DNA of 64,000 nt from Azospirillum sp. OGB3 (GTDB lineage: Bacteria; Pseudomonadota; Alphaproteobacteria; Azospirillales; Azospirillaceae): contig NZ_JACHYN010000007.1 of NCBI RefSeq assembly GCF_014192915.1, positions 215,334 through 279,333 on the forward strand. The letters are read 5' to 3'. The notes beneath the pieces were generated by a model. That model saw only the letters and a list, made by a program, of their open reading frames with translations, was not told the DNA's origin and did not search any database. Numbering within the stretch: position 1 is the stretch's first letter; each line of letters opens with the position of its first letter. A program made the translations under genes and the position numbers. This document shows, in pieces, positions 31,272 to 40,339 of the stretch.

Positions 31272-31850
31272 CTATCGCCGCAGCGGGCAGGCCCGTCGGG
31301 CCAACCGGGCGTTCAAGTCGCCGGTCTCCACCACCGGCTCGCCCTGGCTGCGCATCACAAAGCCGAAGGTGTCCATCACGCGGTCCAGCACGATCTCCTG
31401 GTCGTCCGGACGGCGGCTGACCATCACCACGGCGTAGCCGGCGGAGCGGGCCACCGCCGGTTCTCCGCGCAGGCCGCGCACGCCCCAGCCGGCCAGCGCG
31501 CCCTTGCAGCGGAACAGTTCCACCGACAGGCCGGCGCCGCCGGTCGCCCCGGCCACCACATAGCCGGCGGCCACCGCCAGCGGTGCCAGCAGCCCGTCCC
31601 AGTCCAGGCAGTCCTCCCGCGACACCCACATGCCGCCGACCGAACAGGGGGCGGCGCCGATGGCCTCGCCCAGCCCGGCGCGGAAAGCGCGCAGCACCTC
31701 GACAGCATTCGCTGCGGGCATCGGCTCCACCCGGTGGCCGTCCGGCATCAGCATCAGCCGTCCGGCCCACTCGGTGGAAGGCGGAAGCTGCTCGGTAAGG
31801 CGGGCGAGAAGGGCTTCGCGCGCCTGGGCGAAGGGAACGACCTTGGACAT
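31272..31850 (-). CDS. 192-residue hypothetical protein
   Basis: From ATG 31850, the product begins MSKVVPFAQAREALLARLTEQL and includes a hydrophobic Gly-rich stretch (LAVAAGYVVAGATGGAGLSVELF). It ends in a basic tail RLARRACPLRR. No recognised domain. The start has only a weak ribosome binding site. The frame is open further upstream to 31979, but that stretch is basic and low-complexity. It lies before the tRNA-Asn/Asp pair, on the opposite strand. Confidence 0.6.
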   Translation of the reverse strand: MSKVVPFAQAREALLARLTEQLPPSTEWAGRLMLMPDGHRVEPMPAANAVEVLRAFRAGLGEAIGAAPCSVGGMWVSREDCLDWDGLLAPLAVAAGYVVAGATGGAGLSVELFRCKGALAGWGVRGLRGEPAVARSAGYAVVMVSRRPDDQEIVLDRVMDTFGFVMRSQGEPVVETGDLNARLARRACPLRR

Positions 31851-32069
31851 GGGGAACGGGGACCAGCGGCTGGAAATTGGAACGGGGACCGGGGCCGGAA
31901 GGAAGCGAAAGCCACGCCTCCTGTCAACCGGCGCGCGAGACCTTCGCCACATTTCCGCCCCATTGTCACGGCCCTGCATCGCCGCCGCGGGTGCCGGACA
32001 GAAAATACCGCCGTCGGGTCGTTTTCCCCTTGCCAGCCCCCGGAAAGGGGCTTATAAGCCGGCCTCCGT

Positions 32070-32145
32070 TCCGGATTAGCTCAGTCGGTAGAGCAGCGGA
32101 CTGTTAATCCGCGTGTCGCTGGTTCGAGTCCAGCATCCGGAGCCA
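32070..32145 (+). tRNA. tRNA-Asn (GTT)
   Basis: A complete cloverleaf: acceptor stem TCCGGAT/ATCCGGA, D-arm GCTCAGTCGGTAGAGC, anticodon loop CTGTTAATC with GTT, T-arm GGTTCGAGTCC, and an encoded CCA. Confidence 0.97.
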
Positions 32146-32149
32146 TATT

Positions 32150-32226
<77 letters not shown>

Positions 32227-32261
32227 CCTTCCCTCCTCGGTGGCCTTCTTCTCCCCCCTCT

Positions 32262-32867
32262 TCATCGCATCACGGTGACCGTGGCGGCCTCCGTCCGGCT
32301 GATCACCACCTCGTCGCCGGGCTTCACCGTCTCCAGCCCCTGCACGTCGGACGGGACCGGCACCGTGCGCGTGCGGCCCTGCGGCCCGCGCAGCGTGACC
32401 GTCCGCCGGTTGAGGTCGATGGCCTCGACGACCTCCGTCACCTGGGTGGTGGTGATCGCCGACGCGCGCGGCATCTCGCCGACCGCGGCGCGATCCGTGC
32501 TGCTCCGCTGAACGGCCCCCGGTCCGCCACCCGGCGGCTGGGTGACGATGTTGGTCAGGCGGGCGTACTCGATCTGCACGGTATCCCCCACCTTGATGCG
32601 GTCGAAATTGCGCACCCCGGCGCCGGCGGTCACCGCCTCCTCCCGCCCGTCCTGGAATTGCAGGATGACCGTCCGCGCCGCCTTGTCGACGCCACGGACC
32701 TTGGCGGTGGAGCGGACATTCTCGACCATGGACAGCCGCGGCGTGGGCTCGGCGCTCGCCGGGGCCATGGCGGCGGACGGCGGCGCGGTTTCGGACGCCG
32801 GCGCGCAGCCGGCCAGGGCCGCGCCGGTCAGGAACACCGCAAGGATGGCACGGACTCGGCGCTTCAT
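32262..32867 (-). CDS. lipoprotein with repeated beta-barrel-like modules, unknown
   Basis: The 201-residue product from ATG 32867 (GGAGACGATCC upstream) has a lipoprotein signal peptide with lipobox LAGC at residues 18-21. Two similar modules follow (STAKVRGVDKAARTVILQFQDGREEAV...IKVGDTVQIEY and EVVEAIDLNRRTVTLRGPQGRTRTVPV...VKPGDEVVI). Each looks like a small beta-barrel of the kind that reads 'pole, modification, GDxVxI'. The repeat suggests internal duplication. It is probably an outer-membrane-anchored periplasmic lipoprotein of unknown role. Confidence 0.8.
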   Translation of the reverse strand: MKRRVRAILAVFLTGAALAGCAPASETAPPSAAMAPASAEPTPRLSMVENVRSTAKVRGVDKAARTVILQFQDGREEAVTAGAGVRNFDRIKVGDTVQIEYARLTNIVTQPPGGGPGAVQRSSTDRAAVGEMPRASAITTTQVTEVVEAIDLNRRTVTLRGPQGRTRTVPVPSDVQGLETVKPGDEVVISRTEAATVTVMR

Positions 32868-33028
32868 GGATCGTCTCCGCCTGTGTTTGGGTCGCTTGGA
32901 TGGTTGGGTCGCTCGGACGGCAACGTTACGCAGGCGCCCGGCGTTCCCAACACGGAGCGGGCGTAAGTTACCGTATCGCACCGCAACCGTCGCTGCGAAC
33001 GGCAAAGCCCCGCCGACCGCGGCACGCT

Positions 33029-33439
33029 TCAGGGACGGATGCGCTGCCGGAAGGCGAGGAACTCCTGCCGGTCGAGCGTGGAATCGCGGTTGGTGTCGGC
33101 GATGAGGAACGCCTCGTCGATGACCGTGATGAACTCCAAGCTGTCGATCCGCCCGTCCGGCCCGGCCGCGCGGCCGAAAACCTCGGGCAGCAGCGGTGTC
33201 TCGTTAAGCGTCAGCACGAGATCCCGGTTCCGGTCCCAGACATAGAAGACCAGAATCTTGTTGTTCTGAAACTCCGCGTTCGAAATCCGCCCGTCGTGAT
33301 TCTCGTCGAACAGGTCGAACACGTCGGCCCCCTGCGCCGTCCGATCCGGCATCTCGGCGGCCATGGCCGACGTCGGCAATCCGACCGGCGAAGCAAGAGT
33401 TGCGAGGAGAAGAAGGACCGGACCGGTGCTGCGGACCAT
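33029..33439 (-). CDS. secreted EF-hand protein
   Basis: The 136-residue product has a signal peptide (VLLLLATLASPVGLPTSAMAA). At least two EF-hand calcium loops follow, DENHDGRISNAEF near residue 45 and DTNRDSTLDRQEF near 117, with degenerate loops DRNRDLVLTLNE and GPDGRIDSLEF between. It is calmodulin-like and probably acts as a periplasmic calcium sensor or buffer. No partner is adjacent. Confidence 0.85.
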   Translation of the reverse strand: MVRSTGPVLLLLATLASPVGLPTSAMAAEMPDRTAQGADVFDLFDENHDGRISNAEFQNNKILVFYVWDRNRDLVLTLNETPLLPEVFGRAAGPDGRIDSLEFITVIDEAFLIADTNRDSTLDRQEFLAFRQRIRP

Positions 33440-33532
33440 GCTGCTGCGCCCCCATGCATCACGACGTTCGCAACCATGCCGTCAAAGGAGGGGATCGGCG
33501 CAGGTACCGTACCGAAACATACCGATGGCCCA

Positions 33533-34921
33533 TCAGAACTTGAACACCGCCTCCATCCCGACGAAGTGGATCGTCTTCGCGGGGCCGGCGTCCTGGAGGA
33601 AGGAGCCGGGCCGGAACAGGGAGTAGGACAACAGCCCCTCGACCGTGCGCCCGGCAGCGTAGGACAGCACAAGCTCCCCCTGCGTGCCGATGTAACGCGA
33701 CCGCGACCCGGCACCGGAGCGGAGCAGGGTCCCGGACAGGTCGTAGACACCGTCCTCCAGACTCATCCGCCAATAGGCGATGGCCGAGGCGGAGAGGCTG
33801 AAGTCGTCCGACAGCGCCACATCCACGGAGGGATGCAGGTTCATCAGGTTCAGCGGCCCGACCGGAGTCAATTCCCCGAAATACTTCGCGCGGGGGAAGA
33901 GGGGGTTGAAGGTGCCGAGCCGCCCGTCGCCGGGATCGCGGTCGCCGCTGGCGATGTTGGCCTTCAGCCCGAGCCGCGGGCGCAGCGGGACGTTTTCCCA
34001 GCGGTGGCCGGTGTCGCTGGCGACCGACCAGGCGGCGATGGTTTCACCGTCGATGCGGCCGGTCTGGAGCATGGCCTCCCAGTTCCAATCCCAGCCGTCG
34101 GCCTTTCCGAACAGGCGGGTGCCCAGCGTGTGCCGCTCCTCCCGTCCCTGCCCGCCCTCGAACGACGCCGCCCGGTTGCCGTAGCCGATGTAGTAGGCGC
34201 CCAATCCCGTGCCCCGGCCCGACCCCGCGCCGCGCGTGGCGTACAGCCCCCAGGTGGAATGCCCGCCGTCGCGCCGGTCGTCGAACAGGTCCGGCGCCGC
34301 GCGGACCGGGCGTCCGAGGAAGCCGTCCACCCGCCAGGGACCGGCGGTCGCGATGCCCGTCACCGCGTCAAAGGCGCGCGGCACGTTGGCGCCATAGCGC
34401 AAGCTGATCAGCCGCTCCGACCCGTAGGCGAGCATCTGGCGCCCCGCCCGCAGCGTGCCCTGCGCGTCCCCCAGCGGGACGGACAGGTCGGCGAAGCCCT
34501 GCAGCAGGTCGGCGCGATCGACGTCCGGCGCCCCCTCCGGCCCGAGCTTGCCAGCCGAGCCGGCCATGATCAGTTGCCCGAAGACGCGCAGGGCCGGGCC
34601 GGCGCGCAGGTCGGCGTAAGGCAGCAGGCGCCACAGGCCGTAGGAGTCGTTTCTCGGCTCGTCCTGCCCCCAGCCGCTGTTGCGCACCGCCTCGCCGCGC
34701 AGCCGCGCCTCCAGCCCGGTGGACAGGGAAACCGTGCCGCCGGGGGTGAGCGGGATCGCCTTGAAGCGCTCCCAGAAGGCGCCGCTGCCCGCCGCGGGAT
34801 CGAGGAGATAGCGGTAATCCTCGTCGTAGCGGCTGTTGGTCAGGGGCGGGGGCGTCTCCGCGAGGAGCGGGGCGGACTGGAGCAGCAGAGCCGCAACCAG
34901 CGCCCCGCGCCACCGCCTCAC
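33533..34921 (-). CDS. alginate-export-family outer membrane channel
   Basis: The 462-residue protein starts at GTG 34921, overlapping the MFS stop (GTGA). It has a signal peptide (LVAALLLQSAPLLA) and a C-terminal Phe (VGMEAVFKF), typical of an outer-membrane barrel. Internal blocks such as NSRYDEDYRYL, LRAGRQMLAYGSERLI and LNLMNLHPSVDVAL match the alginate_exp family of monomeric outer-membrane porins. Together with the MFS exporter in the same operon it could export a small solute across both membranes. Confidence 0.82.
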   Translation of the reverse strand: MRRWRGALVAALLLQSAPLLAETPPPLTNSRYDEDYRYLLDPAAGSGAFWERFKAIPLTPGGTVSLSTGLEARLRGEAVRNSGWGQDEPRNDSYGLWRLLPYADLRAGPALRVFGQLIMAGSAGKLGPEGAPDVDRADLLQGFADLSVPLGDAQGTLRAGRQMLAYGSERLISLRYGANVPRAFDAVTGIATAGPWRVDGFLGRPVRAAPDLFDDRRDGGHSTWGLYATRGAGSGRGTGLGAYYIGYGNRAASFEGGQGREERHTLGTRLFGKADGWDWNWEAMLQTGRIDGETIAAWSVASDTGHRWENVPLRPRLGLKANIASGDRDPGDGRLGTFNPLFPRAKYFGELTPVGPLNLMNLHPSVDVALSDDFSLSASAIAYWRMSLEDGVYDLSGTLLRSGAGSRSRYIGTQGELVLSYAAGRTVEGLLSYSLFRPGSFLQDAGPAKTIHFVGMEAVFKF

Positions 34922-36540
34922 GACGCCTTTCCTGCGCCGTGTTCCAGCGCCAGGAAATGCGACACCCGCGGCGGCCCGTCGCCGCAGTGGAAGGCCAGAG
35001 CCTCCTTCTGCACGTCCGCGTCGGCGTGCGACACCCGGCGGTGCTGGCGCTGGTGCTCCGCCCAGGATTCGACGAAGAACCACTCCAGCACCCGCTCCGG
35101 ATCGCCGGAATCCTGGCTGACGCCCCAGGCGTAGGCGCCGTCCCGCCGCCGCGCCTCCGACAGGCGGCGCAGCGCGGCGTGGAAGGCGTGCTGGTCGGCG
35201 GCGGCCACCCGGTACTCGATGGTGATCAGCACCGGGCCGCGGTCGTTGCGCACCGGCTCGGCGGTCAGCGGCTCCGGCCAATGGTTGGACGGGGTGAGGT
35301 CGGCCTCGCCTTCCGGCAGCGGCACCGCGCGGGACAGCATCGCGACGGCGAGCAGCCCGGCGGCGCTGACCCACAGGGTAGCCGGCACGCCGATCGCTTC
35401 GGCCAGCGCGCCCCAGCCGAGGCTGCCCGCCGTCAGGGCGCCGTTGAACACCGTCAGGTACAGCGCCAGCCCGCGCCCGCGCACCCAGTTCGGCAGAATG
35501 GCCTGGGTCGTCGCGCTCAGCGTCGTCAGCACGGCGATCCAGGCCGCACCGGCGCCGAGCAGGACCGGCAGCGCCAGCCAGCGCGGCGGGGCCAGGGCCA
35601 GGATGCCCATGACGACGGCGGTGACCAGCGCCGCCGCCAGCATGAGGCCGTCCGCGCCCAGACGCTCGCGCAGGCGCGGCAGGACGGTCGCCCCGCCGAT
35701 GGCCCCCGCCCCCACGGCGCCGAGCAGCAGGCCGTAGAAGCCCGGCCCGCCGCCCAGCATCGGCCCGGCGACGATGGGCAGCAAGGCCCACAGGGCGCTG
35801 GCGCAGGCGAAGAACAGGCCGGCGCGCAGGAAGACGCGGTGCAGCTCCTTGCTGGCGCGGGCGTAGCGCAGCCCGGCGCGCAGCGCGCCGCCGAACTGCT
35901 CCGACAGATCGTCGCGGGCATCGGGGGTGCGCCGCCACCACAGCAGGGCGGCGATGACGATGATGTAGGAGGAGACGTCCACCGCGTAGGTGGCGGCGGC
36001 CCCGGCGGCGGCCAGGATCGCGCCGCCTGCCGCGGGGCCGATGGCGCGGGCGATGTTGATGCCCAGGCTGTTCAGCGCCACCGCGCCCTTCAGCTCGCCG
36101 CGCGGCACCAGCTCCGGCACGATGGACTGCCAGACCGGCGCCATCAGCGCCGCCCCGACGCCGCCGAGGAAGGTCAGCCCGGCGATGGAGGCCACGCTGG
36201 CGACGCCCAGCCACGCCTGGATCATCAGCGCGGCGCTGACGCAGGCGAGCAGGCACTGGATGACGATCAGCATCCGCCGCCGGTCCATGATGTCCGACAG
36301 CACGCCCGCCGGGATCGCCAGCAGGAAGATGGGCAGCGAGCCCGCCGCCTGGATCAGCGCGACGGTGGAGGGCGATCCCGACAGGTCGAGCACCAGCCAC
36401 GCGCTCGCCACGTCGCGCATGAAGGTGCCGACGTTGCCCAGCACCGCCGCCACCCAGAGCACGGCGAACAGCCGGTTGCGCAGCGGCGCGAAGGCCCCGG
36501 CCGGCTTGGTTCCGGGGGTGGGAACGGTCTCGGCGGTCAT
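34918..36540 (-). CDS. MFS exporter with fused C-terminal ferredoxin-fold domain
   Basis: The 540-residue protein has 12 predicted membrane helices of the EntS-like MFS_3 family (RLFAVLWVAAVLGNVGTFMRDVASAWLVLDLSGSPSTVALIQ at the start, PAGVLSDIMDRRRML in loop 2-3). Residues about 430-520 are a soluble domain (VLITIEYRVAAADQHAFHAALRRLSEARRRDG) like antibiotic-biosynthesis-monooxygenase ferredoxin folds. Overlaps at both ends (ATGA with DoxX, GTGA with the porin) make it part of a translationally coupled operon. The exported compound is unknown. Confidence 0.88.
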   Translation of the reverse strand: MTAETVPTPGTKPAGAFAPLRNRLFAVLWVAAVLGNVGTFMRDVASAWLVLDLSGSPSTVALIQAAGSLPIFLLAIPAGVLSDIMDRRRMLIVIQCLLACVSAALMIQAWLGVASVASIAGLTFLGGVGAALMAPVWQSIVPELVPRGELKGAVALNSLGINIARAIGPAAGGAILAAAGAAATYAVDVSSYIIVIAALLWWRRTPDARDDLSEQFGGALRAGLRYARASKELHRVFLRAGLFFACASALWALLPIVAGPMLGGGPGFYGLLLGAVGAGAIGGATVLPRLRERLGADGLMLAAALVTAVVMGILALAPPRWLALPVLLGAGAAWIAVLTTLSATTQAILPNWVRGRGLALYLTVFNGALTAGSLGWGALAEAIGVPATLWVSAAGLLAVAMLSRAVPLPEGEADLTPSNHWPEPLTAEPVRNDRGPVLITIEYRVAAADQHAFHAALRRLSEARRRDGAYAWGVSQDSGDPERVLEWFFVESWAEHQRQHRRVSHADADVQKEALAFHCGDGPPRVSHFLALEHGAGKAS

Positions 36541-36992
36541 GCGGACCCTCCCCGGCGGTGGGAGTCGCGGTGGGTCAGCACCGCCGCCGCCGCGAAGCCG
36601 CCGACGATGGCCAGATGCTCCAGGAAGGTGGCGGTCTGGCGGGCGCGATCCGGCCCCTCATAGGTCCAGAAGGCGTGGGCGAGCAGCGTGGCGACCACCG
36701 TGAAGCCGGCGAGAAGCCCGGCGCCGAGCCAGCACCAGCGCCGTGTCAAAAACAGCGCCGACCCGCCGAGCTGGGTGACGATCACCGCCACCGCGACGAG
36801 GACCGGCAGGCCGAGCCCCAGCCCCGCCGCCTCGGCCACCGCACCGTTGAAATCCGTCAGCTTGACCAGCCCGCTGACCAGGAAGGGCGCCGCCAGCGCG
36901 AGGCGGGCGAGCCAGGCGGTCCCCGGCCAGTCGAGCAGGGTGGCGATCGGCGCACCGGCGGAGCCCTTGCGCGTGTAAAGAGTGTCGGCCAT
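36537..36992 (-). CDS. DoxX-family membrane protein
   Basis: The 151-residue protein has four hydrophobic helices with the DoxX signature ALAAPFLVSGLVKLTDFNGAVAEAAGLGLGLP. Homologues are subunits of thiosulfate:quinone oxidoreductase or members of redox-stress membrane complexes. It is coupled to the MFS gene (ATGA overlap) and follows the amidohydrolase by 14 bp. Confidence 0.88.
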   Translation of the reverse strand: MADTLYTRKGSAGAPIATLLDWPGTAWLARLALAAPFLVSGLVKLTDFNGAVAEAAGLGLGLPVLVAVAVIVTQLGGSALFLTRRWCWLGAGLLAGFTVVATLLAHAFWTYEGPDRARQTATFLEHLAIVGGFAAAAVLTHRDSHRRGGSA

Positions 36993-37006
36993 CGTTCCGC
37001 TCCCCC

Positions 37007-38968
37007 TCACACCGCCCAGCAGCCGCAGCCGAACACGCCCCAGAAGCTGCGCGCGTCGGACGAGGGCACGTCGGCGCCCAGCGCCGCCGCGTGGTCGTGG
37101 CCGTGCACGGCGCAGCCGGAATGGCAACCGCACTCCGCCGCCTGCCGCTGCACCGTCTTGGGATCGCGGTGATAGCCGCCGACCGTGGCGACCGGCGACC
37201 AGTCGGGCATCGGCTTGGGCAGCGGCGGGGCGAGCGTGCCGTAATCGCCCTCGCCATGCACCACGGCGCCGCCCAGCAGGGTCAGGACCGAGCGGATGTG
37301 TGGGATGCGGTCCTCCGGCACCGCCATGTAGTCGTCGCTGAGCAGCGCCGCGTCGGCGAGTTGCCCGGCCTCGATCCGGCCCTTCTTGCCCTGCTCGTTG
37401 GAGAACCAGGTGTTGGCCTCCGTCCACAGGCGCAACGCCGTCTCGCGGTCCAGCCGGTTCGCCATCGGGTAGAGCGACAGCCCGCCCACCGTCTTGCCGG
37501 TGACCAGCCAGGACAGCGAGACCCAGGGGTTGTAGCTGGCGACGCGGGTGGCGTCCGTCCCGGCGCCCACCGGCACCCCGGCGGCCATCATCTTCGCGAT
37601 GGGCGGCGTGGCCTCGGCGGCCTTGGCGCCGTAGCGCTCCACGAAGTACTCGCCCTGGTAGGCCATGCGGTGCTGCACGGCGATGCCGCCGCCGAGCGCG
37701 GCGATGCGGTCGATGTTGCGCTCGCTGATCGTCTCGGCGTGGTCGAAGAACCAGTTCAGCCCCTGCAACGGGATGTCGCGGTTGACCTTCTCGAAGACGT
37801 CGAGCGCCCGGCCGATGGTCTCGTCGTAGGTGGCGTGCAGCCGCCACGGCCAGCGCCGCTCGGCCAGCAGGCGGACCACCGGCTCCAGGTCCGTCTCCAT
37901 ATTGGGCGGCATCTCGGGTCGGGCGACGCGGAAGTCCTCGAAGTCGGCGGCGGAATAGACCAGCATCTCCCCCGCCCCGTTCAGGCGGTAACGGTCGTCG
38001 CCGTCGCCCGGCTTCACCGTGTCGGACCAGTTGGCGAAGTCCTGCAACTCCTCCTTCGGCTTCTGGGTGAACAGGTTGTAGGCGATGCGCAGGGTCATCT
38101 CGCCGTCGGCGTGCAGCTTCTCGATGATCGCGTAGTCGTCGGGATAGTTCTGGAAGCCGCCGCCGGCGTCGATCACGCTGGTGACGCCCAGACTGTTCAG
38201 CTCCCGCATGAAATGGCGGGTGGAGTTGACCTGATACTCCTCCGGCAGCTTCGGCCCCTTGGCGAGGGTGGAGTAGAGGATCATCGCGTTGGGCAGGGCG
38301 AGCAGCAGGCCGGTCGGGTTGCCGGCGGCGTCGCGCTGGATCTCGCCGCCCGGCGGGTTGGGCGTGTCCTTGCCATACCCCACCGCCCGCAGCGCCGCGC
38401 CGTTCAGCAGCGCGCGGTCGTACAGGTGCAGGATGAAGACCGGCGTGTCGGGGGCGGCGGCGTTCAACTCCTCCAGCGTCGGCAGGCGCTTCTCGGCGAA
38501 CTGGTGCTCGGTGAAGCCGCCGACGACGCGCACCCATTGCGGGGCGGGGGTGCGGGCCACCTGGGCGCGCAGCATCGCCATGGCGTCGGCCAGGGTCGGC
38601 ACGCCGTCCCAGCGCAGCTCCATGTTGTAGTTCAGGCCGCCGCGGATGACGTGGATGTGGCTGTCGATCAGGCCGGGGATCAGGCGGCGTCCCTTGGCGT
38701 CGATCACCGCGGCGTCGTGGGCGGCGGCGGCGCGCACCTCGGCCTCCCGCCCCACGGCGAGGAAGCGCCCGTCGCGGATCGCCACGGCGTCGGCCTGCGG
38801 GTTGGCGCGGTCGAGCGTCGTGATGCGGGCGTTGACGATCAGAAGGTCGGAAGACGGCATGGCGGCATTCCCAAGGCGGGTGAGCAGGGGCGAGGCGAGC
38901 AGAGTGGCGGCGGCGCCTCCGGCGATGGCGCCGCGGCGGCCGATCCCGGGGCGGCCGGTCCCGGTCAT
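37007..38968 (-). CDS. Tat-exported amidohydrolase with Cys/His-rich tail
   Basis: The 653-residue protein has a twin-arginine signal (GRRGAIAGGAAATLLASPLL). The body is a YtcJ-like metal-dependent amidohydrolase: metal motif GLIDSHIHVIRGGLN near residue 102, HATYD near 390, GLNWFFDHAETI near 420, the terminal metal ligand in GTDATR near 498, and a C-terminal return to the beta-sandwich. The last ~45 residues carry an extension ECGCHSGCAVHGHDH then FGCGCWAV, which is unusual for the family. The gene is coupled to XapX upstream (ATGA overlap) and followed by DoxX. Substrate unknown (the YtcJ family acts on N-substituted amino acids or amides). Confidence 0.85.
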   Translation of the reverse strand: MTGTGRPGIGRRGAIAGGAAATLLASPLLTRLGNAAMPSSDLLIVNARITTLDRANPQADAVAIRDGRFLAVGREAEVRAAAAHDAAVIDAKGRRLIPGLIDSHIHVIRGGLNYNMELRWDGVPTLADAMAMLRAQVARTPAPQWVRVVGGFTEHQFAEKRLPTLEELNAAAPDTPVFILHLYDRALLNGAALRAVGYGKDTPNPPGGEIQRDAAGNPTGLLLALPNAMILYSTLAKGPKLPEEYQVNSTRHFMRELNSLGVTSVIDAGGGFQNYPDDYAIIEKLHADGEMTLRIAYNLFTQKPKEELQDFANWSDTVKPGDGDDRYRLNGAGEMLVYSAADFEDFRVARPEMPPNMETDLEPVVRLLAERRWPWRLHATYDETIGRALDVFEKVNRDIPLQGLNWFFDHAETISERNIDRIAALGGGIAVQHRMAYQGEYFVERYGAKAAEATPPIAKMMAAGVPVGAGTDATRVASYNPWVSLSWLVTGKTVGGLSLYPMANRLDRETALRLWTEANTWFSNEQGKKGRIEAGQLADAALLSDDYMAVPEDRIPHIRSVLTLLGGAVVHGEGDYGTLAPPLPKPMPDWSPVATVGGYHRDPKTVQRQAAECGCHSGCAVHGHDHAAALGADVPSSDARSFWGVFGCGCWAV

Positions 38969-39264
38969 GCCCGGCCCCGCGGGGGCGCGTCAGCGGCGGG
39001 TGCCGGCGGGGTCGCGGCATCGGGAGCGGCGGCGCTGCCGGCCTGCGGCCCCAGAATGTGGCGGGCGCAGTCGTTCTGGATGAAGGCGAGGACCGGCTGC
39101 CCGGCGATCAGCCGCTTGACCACCGGCACCGCCTGCTCGCCGACCAGCATGCCGAGCAGGCCGATCAAGGCGATGGTGGGCGGTGCGGGGGAGCGGACGC
39201 CGAGAAACGCGTAGAGGACGCCGACCAGGATGCCGGCGCCGAGGGAAAGCAGATAGGGCATCAT
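38965..39264 (-). CDS. XapX-domain membrane protein
   Basis: The 99-residue protein begins MMPYLLSLGAGILVGVLYAFLGVRSPAPPTIALIGLLGMLVGEQAVP, the XapX domain of two membrane helices. A proline/alanine-rich tail ends at the ATGA overlap with the amidohydrolase. XapX proteins occur beside amidohydrolase-type operons in proteobacteria. Function unknown. Confidence 0.9.
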   Translation of the reverse strand: MMPYLLSLGAGILVGVLYAFLGVRSPAPPTIALIGLLGMLVGEQAVPVVKRLIAGQPVLAFIQNDCARHILGPQAGSAAAPDAATPPAPAADAPPRGRA

Positions 39265-39378
39265 GGCGTGCCTGTTCTTCGTCCGGATGGGCGGAAAGAG
39301 GCGGACCGGCCCCGGGAAGGGTCGGGACCGGTCCGCCGCGGCGCGGGGCATCGGGCGCCGCAAAGCAAGCGCTGCGGA

Positions 39379-40050
39379 TCAGGCGGCGGCGCTGTGGCCG
39401 CCTTCCGACGCGCCGAACATCGTCTTGGCGTAGATGATGCCCAGGCCATAGGCGCCGCCGTACTTCTTGGCGATGCCGGTGGTCATCTCGTAGGTCTCGG
39501 TGCGCGCCCAGTCGCGCTGCAGCTCCAACATGTACTGGAGCGAGGTCATCGGGCGGACGCCGGCCTGGACCATGCGGTCCATGGCGCGCTGGTGCGCCTC
39601 GACCGAGACGTCGCCGCAGGCGTCGGCGATGACGTAGACCTCGAAGCCCTGGTCCAGCGCCGACAGGGTCGGGCCGACGATGCAGACCGAGGTCCACAGG
39701 CCGCAGAAGACCAGCCGGGTCTTGCCCAGGCCGTTCACCCGCTTGATGACGTTGGCGTCCTCCCAGGTGTTCATGGAGGTGCGGTCGGTGACCTCCGCCC
39801 CCGGGAAGGCCTCGGTGATCTCGGAGAAGATCGGGCCGGAGAAGCTCTTCTCCGCGACGGTGGTCAGGATGGTCGAGACGCCGAAGCCGGCGGCGGCGTG
39901 CGCGACCAGCGCGGTGTTGGTGCGCAGCGTCGTGGCGTCGATCGAATGGGTCGCGAAGGCCATCTGCGACTGATGATCGATCATGATCAGCGCGTGGTCC
40001 TTCGGCGATACGAGCAGTTTGCCGGGAGTCGCGGTGGCGGTAATGGTCAT
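39379..40050 (-). CDS. isochorismatase-like (YcaC-type) hydrolase
   Basis: The 223-residue protein from ATG 40050 is a cysteine hydrolase of the isochorismatase fold. The catalytic Asp lies in ALIMIDHQSQMAF near residue 24, the Lys position in the segment around IKRVNGLGK, and the nucleophile Cys in LVFCGLWTSVCIVGPTLSAL near 117. Such YcaC-like enzymes hydrolyse small amides such as nicotinamide or isochorismate-like substrates. It heads the same transcription unit as XapX and the amidohydrolase (115 bp gap) and is divergent from the MASE4 kinase, sharing a palindrome. Confidence 0.88.
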   Translation of the reverse strand: MTITATATPGKLLVSPKDHALIMIDHQSQMAFATHSIDATTLRTNTALVAHAAAGFGVSTILTTVAEKSFSGPIFSEITEAFPGAEVTDRTSMNTWEDANVIKRVNGLGKTRLVFCGLWTSVCIVGPTLSALDQGFEVYVIADACGDVSVEAHQRAMDRMVQAGVRPMTSLQYMLELQRDWARTETYEMTTGIAKKYGGAYGLGIIYAKTMFGASEGGHSAAA

Positions 40051-40221
40051 GTCTCTGTTCCCCGTTGTTTTTGGCGCCGGTGCCAATGACGATGCCCGTG
40101 CGGCGATGCCCGTGCGGCGATGGCCGTGGCGAAACACGTGACGGTGTCTGTGACCCGGCGGTGCGTCGAAGCATCGGACAGGGACGGAGGACGGCGACAT
40201 TGAACTTGCGTTTGCCGGCCC

Positions 40222-40235
40222 TATACCTTGGTATA
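40222..40235. promoter_or_regulatory. palindrome TATACC-TT-GGTATA (TATRC-N3-GGTAT copy A)
   Basis: TATACCTTGGTATA is a perfect 14-bp palindrome in the 289-bp region between the isochorismatase and the MASE4 kinase. It overlaps a -10-like TATACC, 16 bp after TTGAAC (40200-40205). The motif TATRC-N3-GGTAT recurs upstream of the alpha/beta hydrolase and near 29741. It is the likely operator of the FixJ-type regulator encoded next to it. Confidence 0.55.
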
Positions 40236-40339
40236 TCAGGCCAAGGCGCCGCTCGCCGCCGGTGCCGGACGGGGTAAAGGACAGGGTTGAGGGCAGGGTT
40301 GAAGGCGGACGTGACCCGACGGGCGAGCGAGCGACGGTG

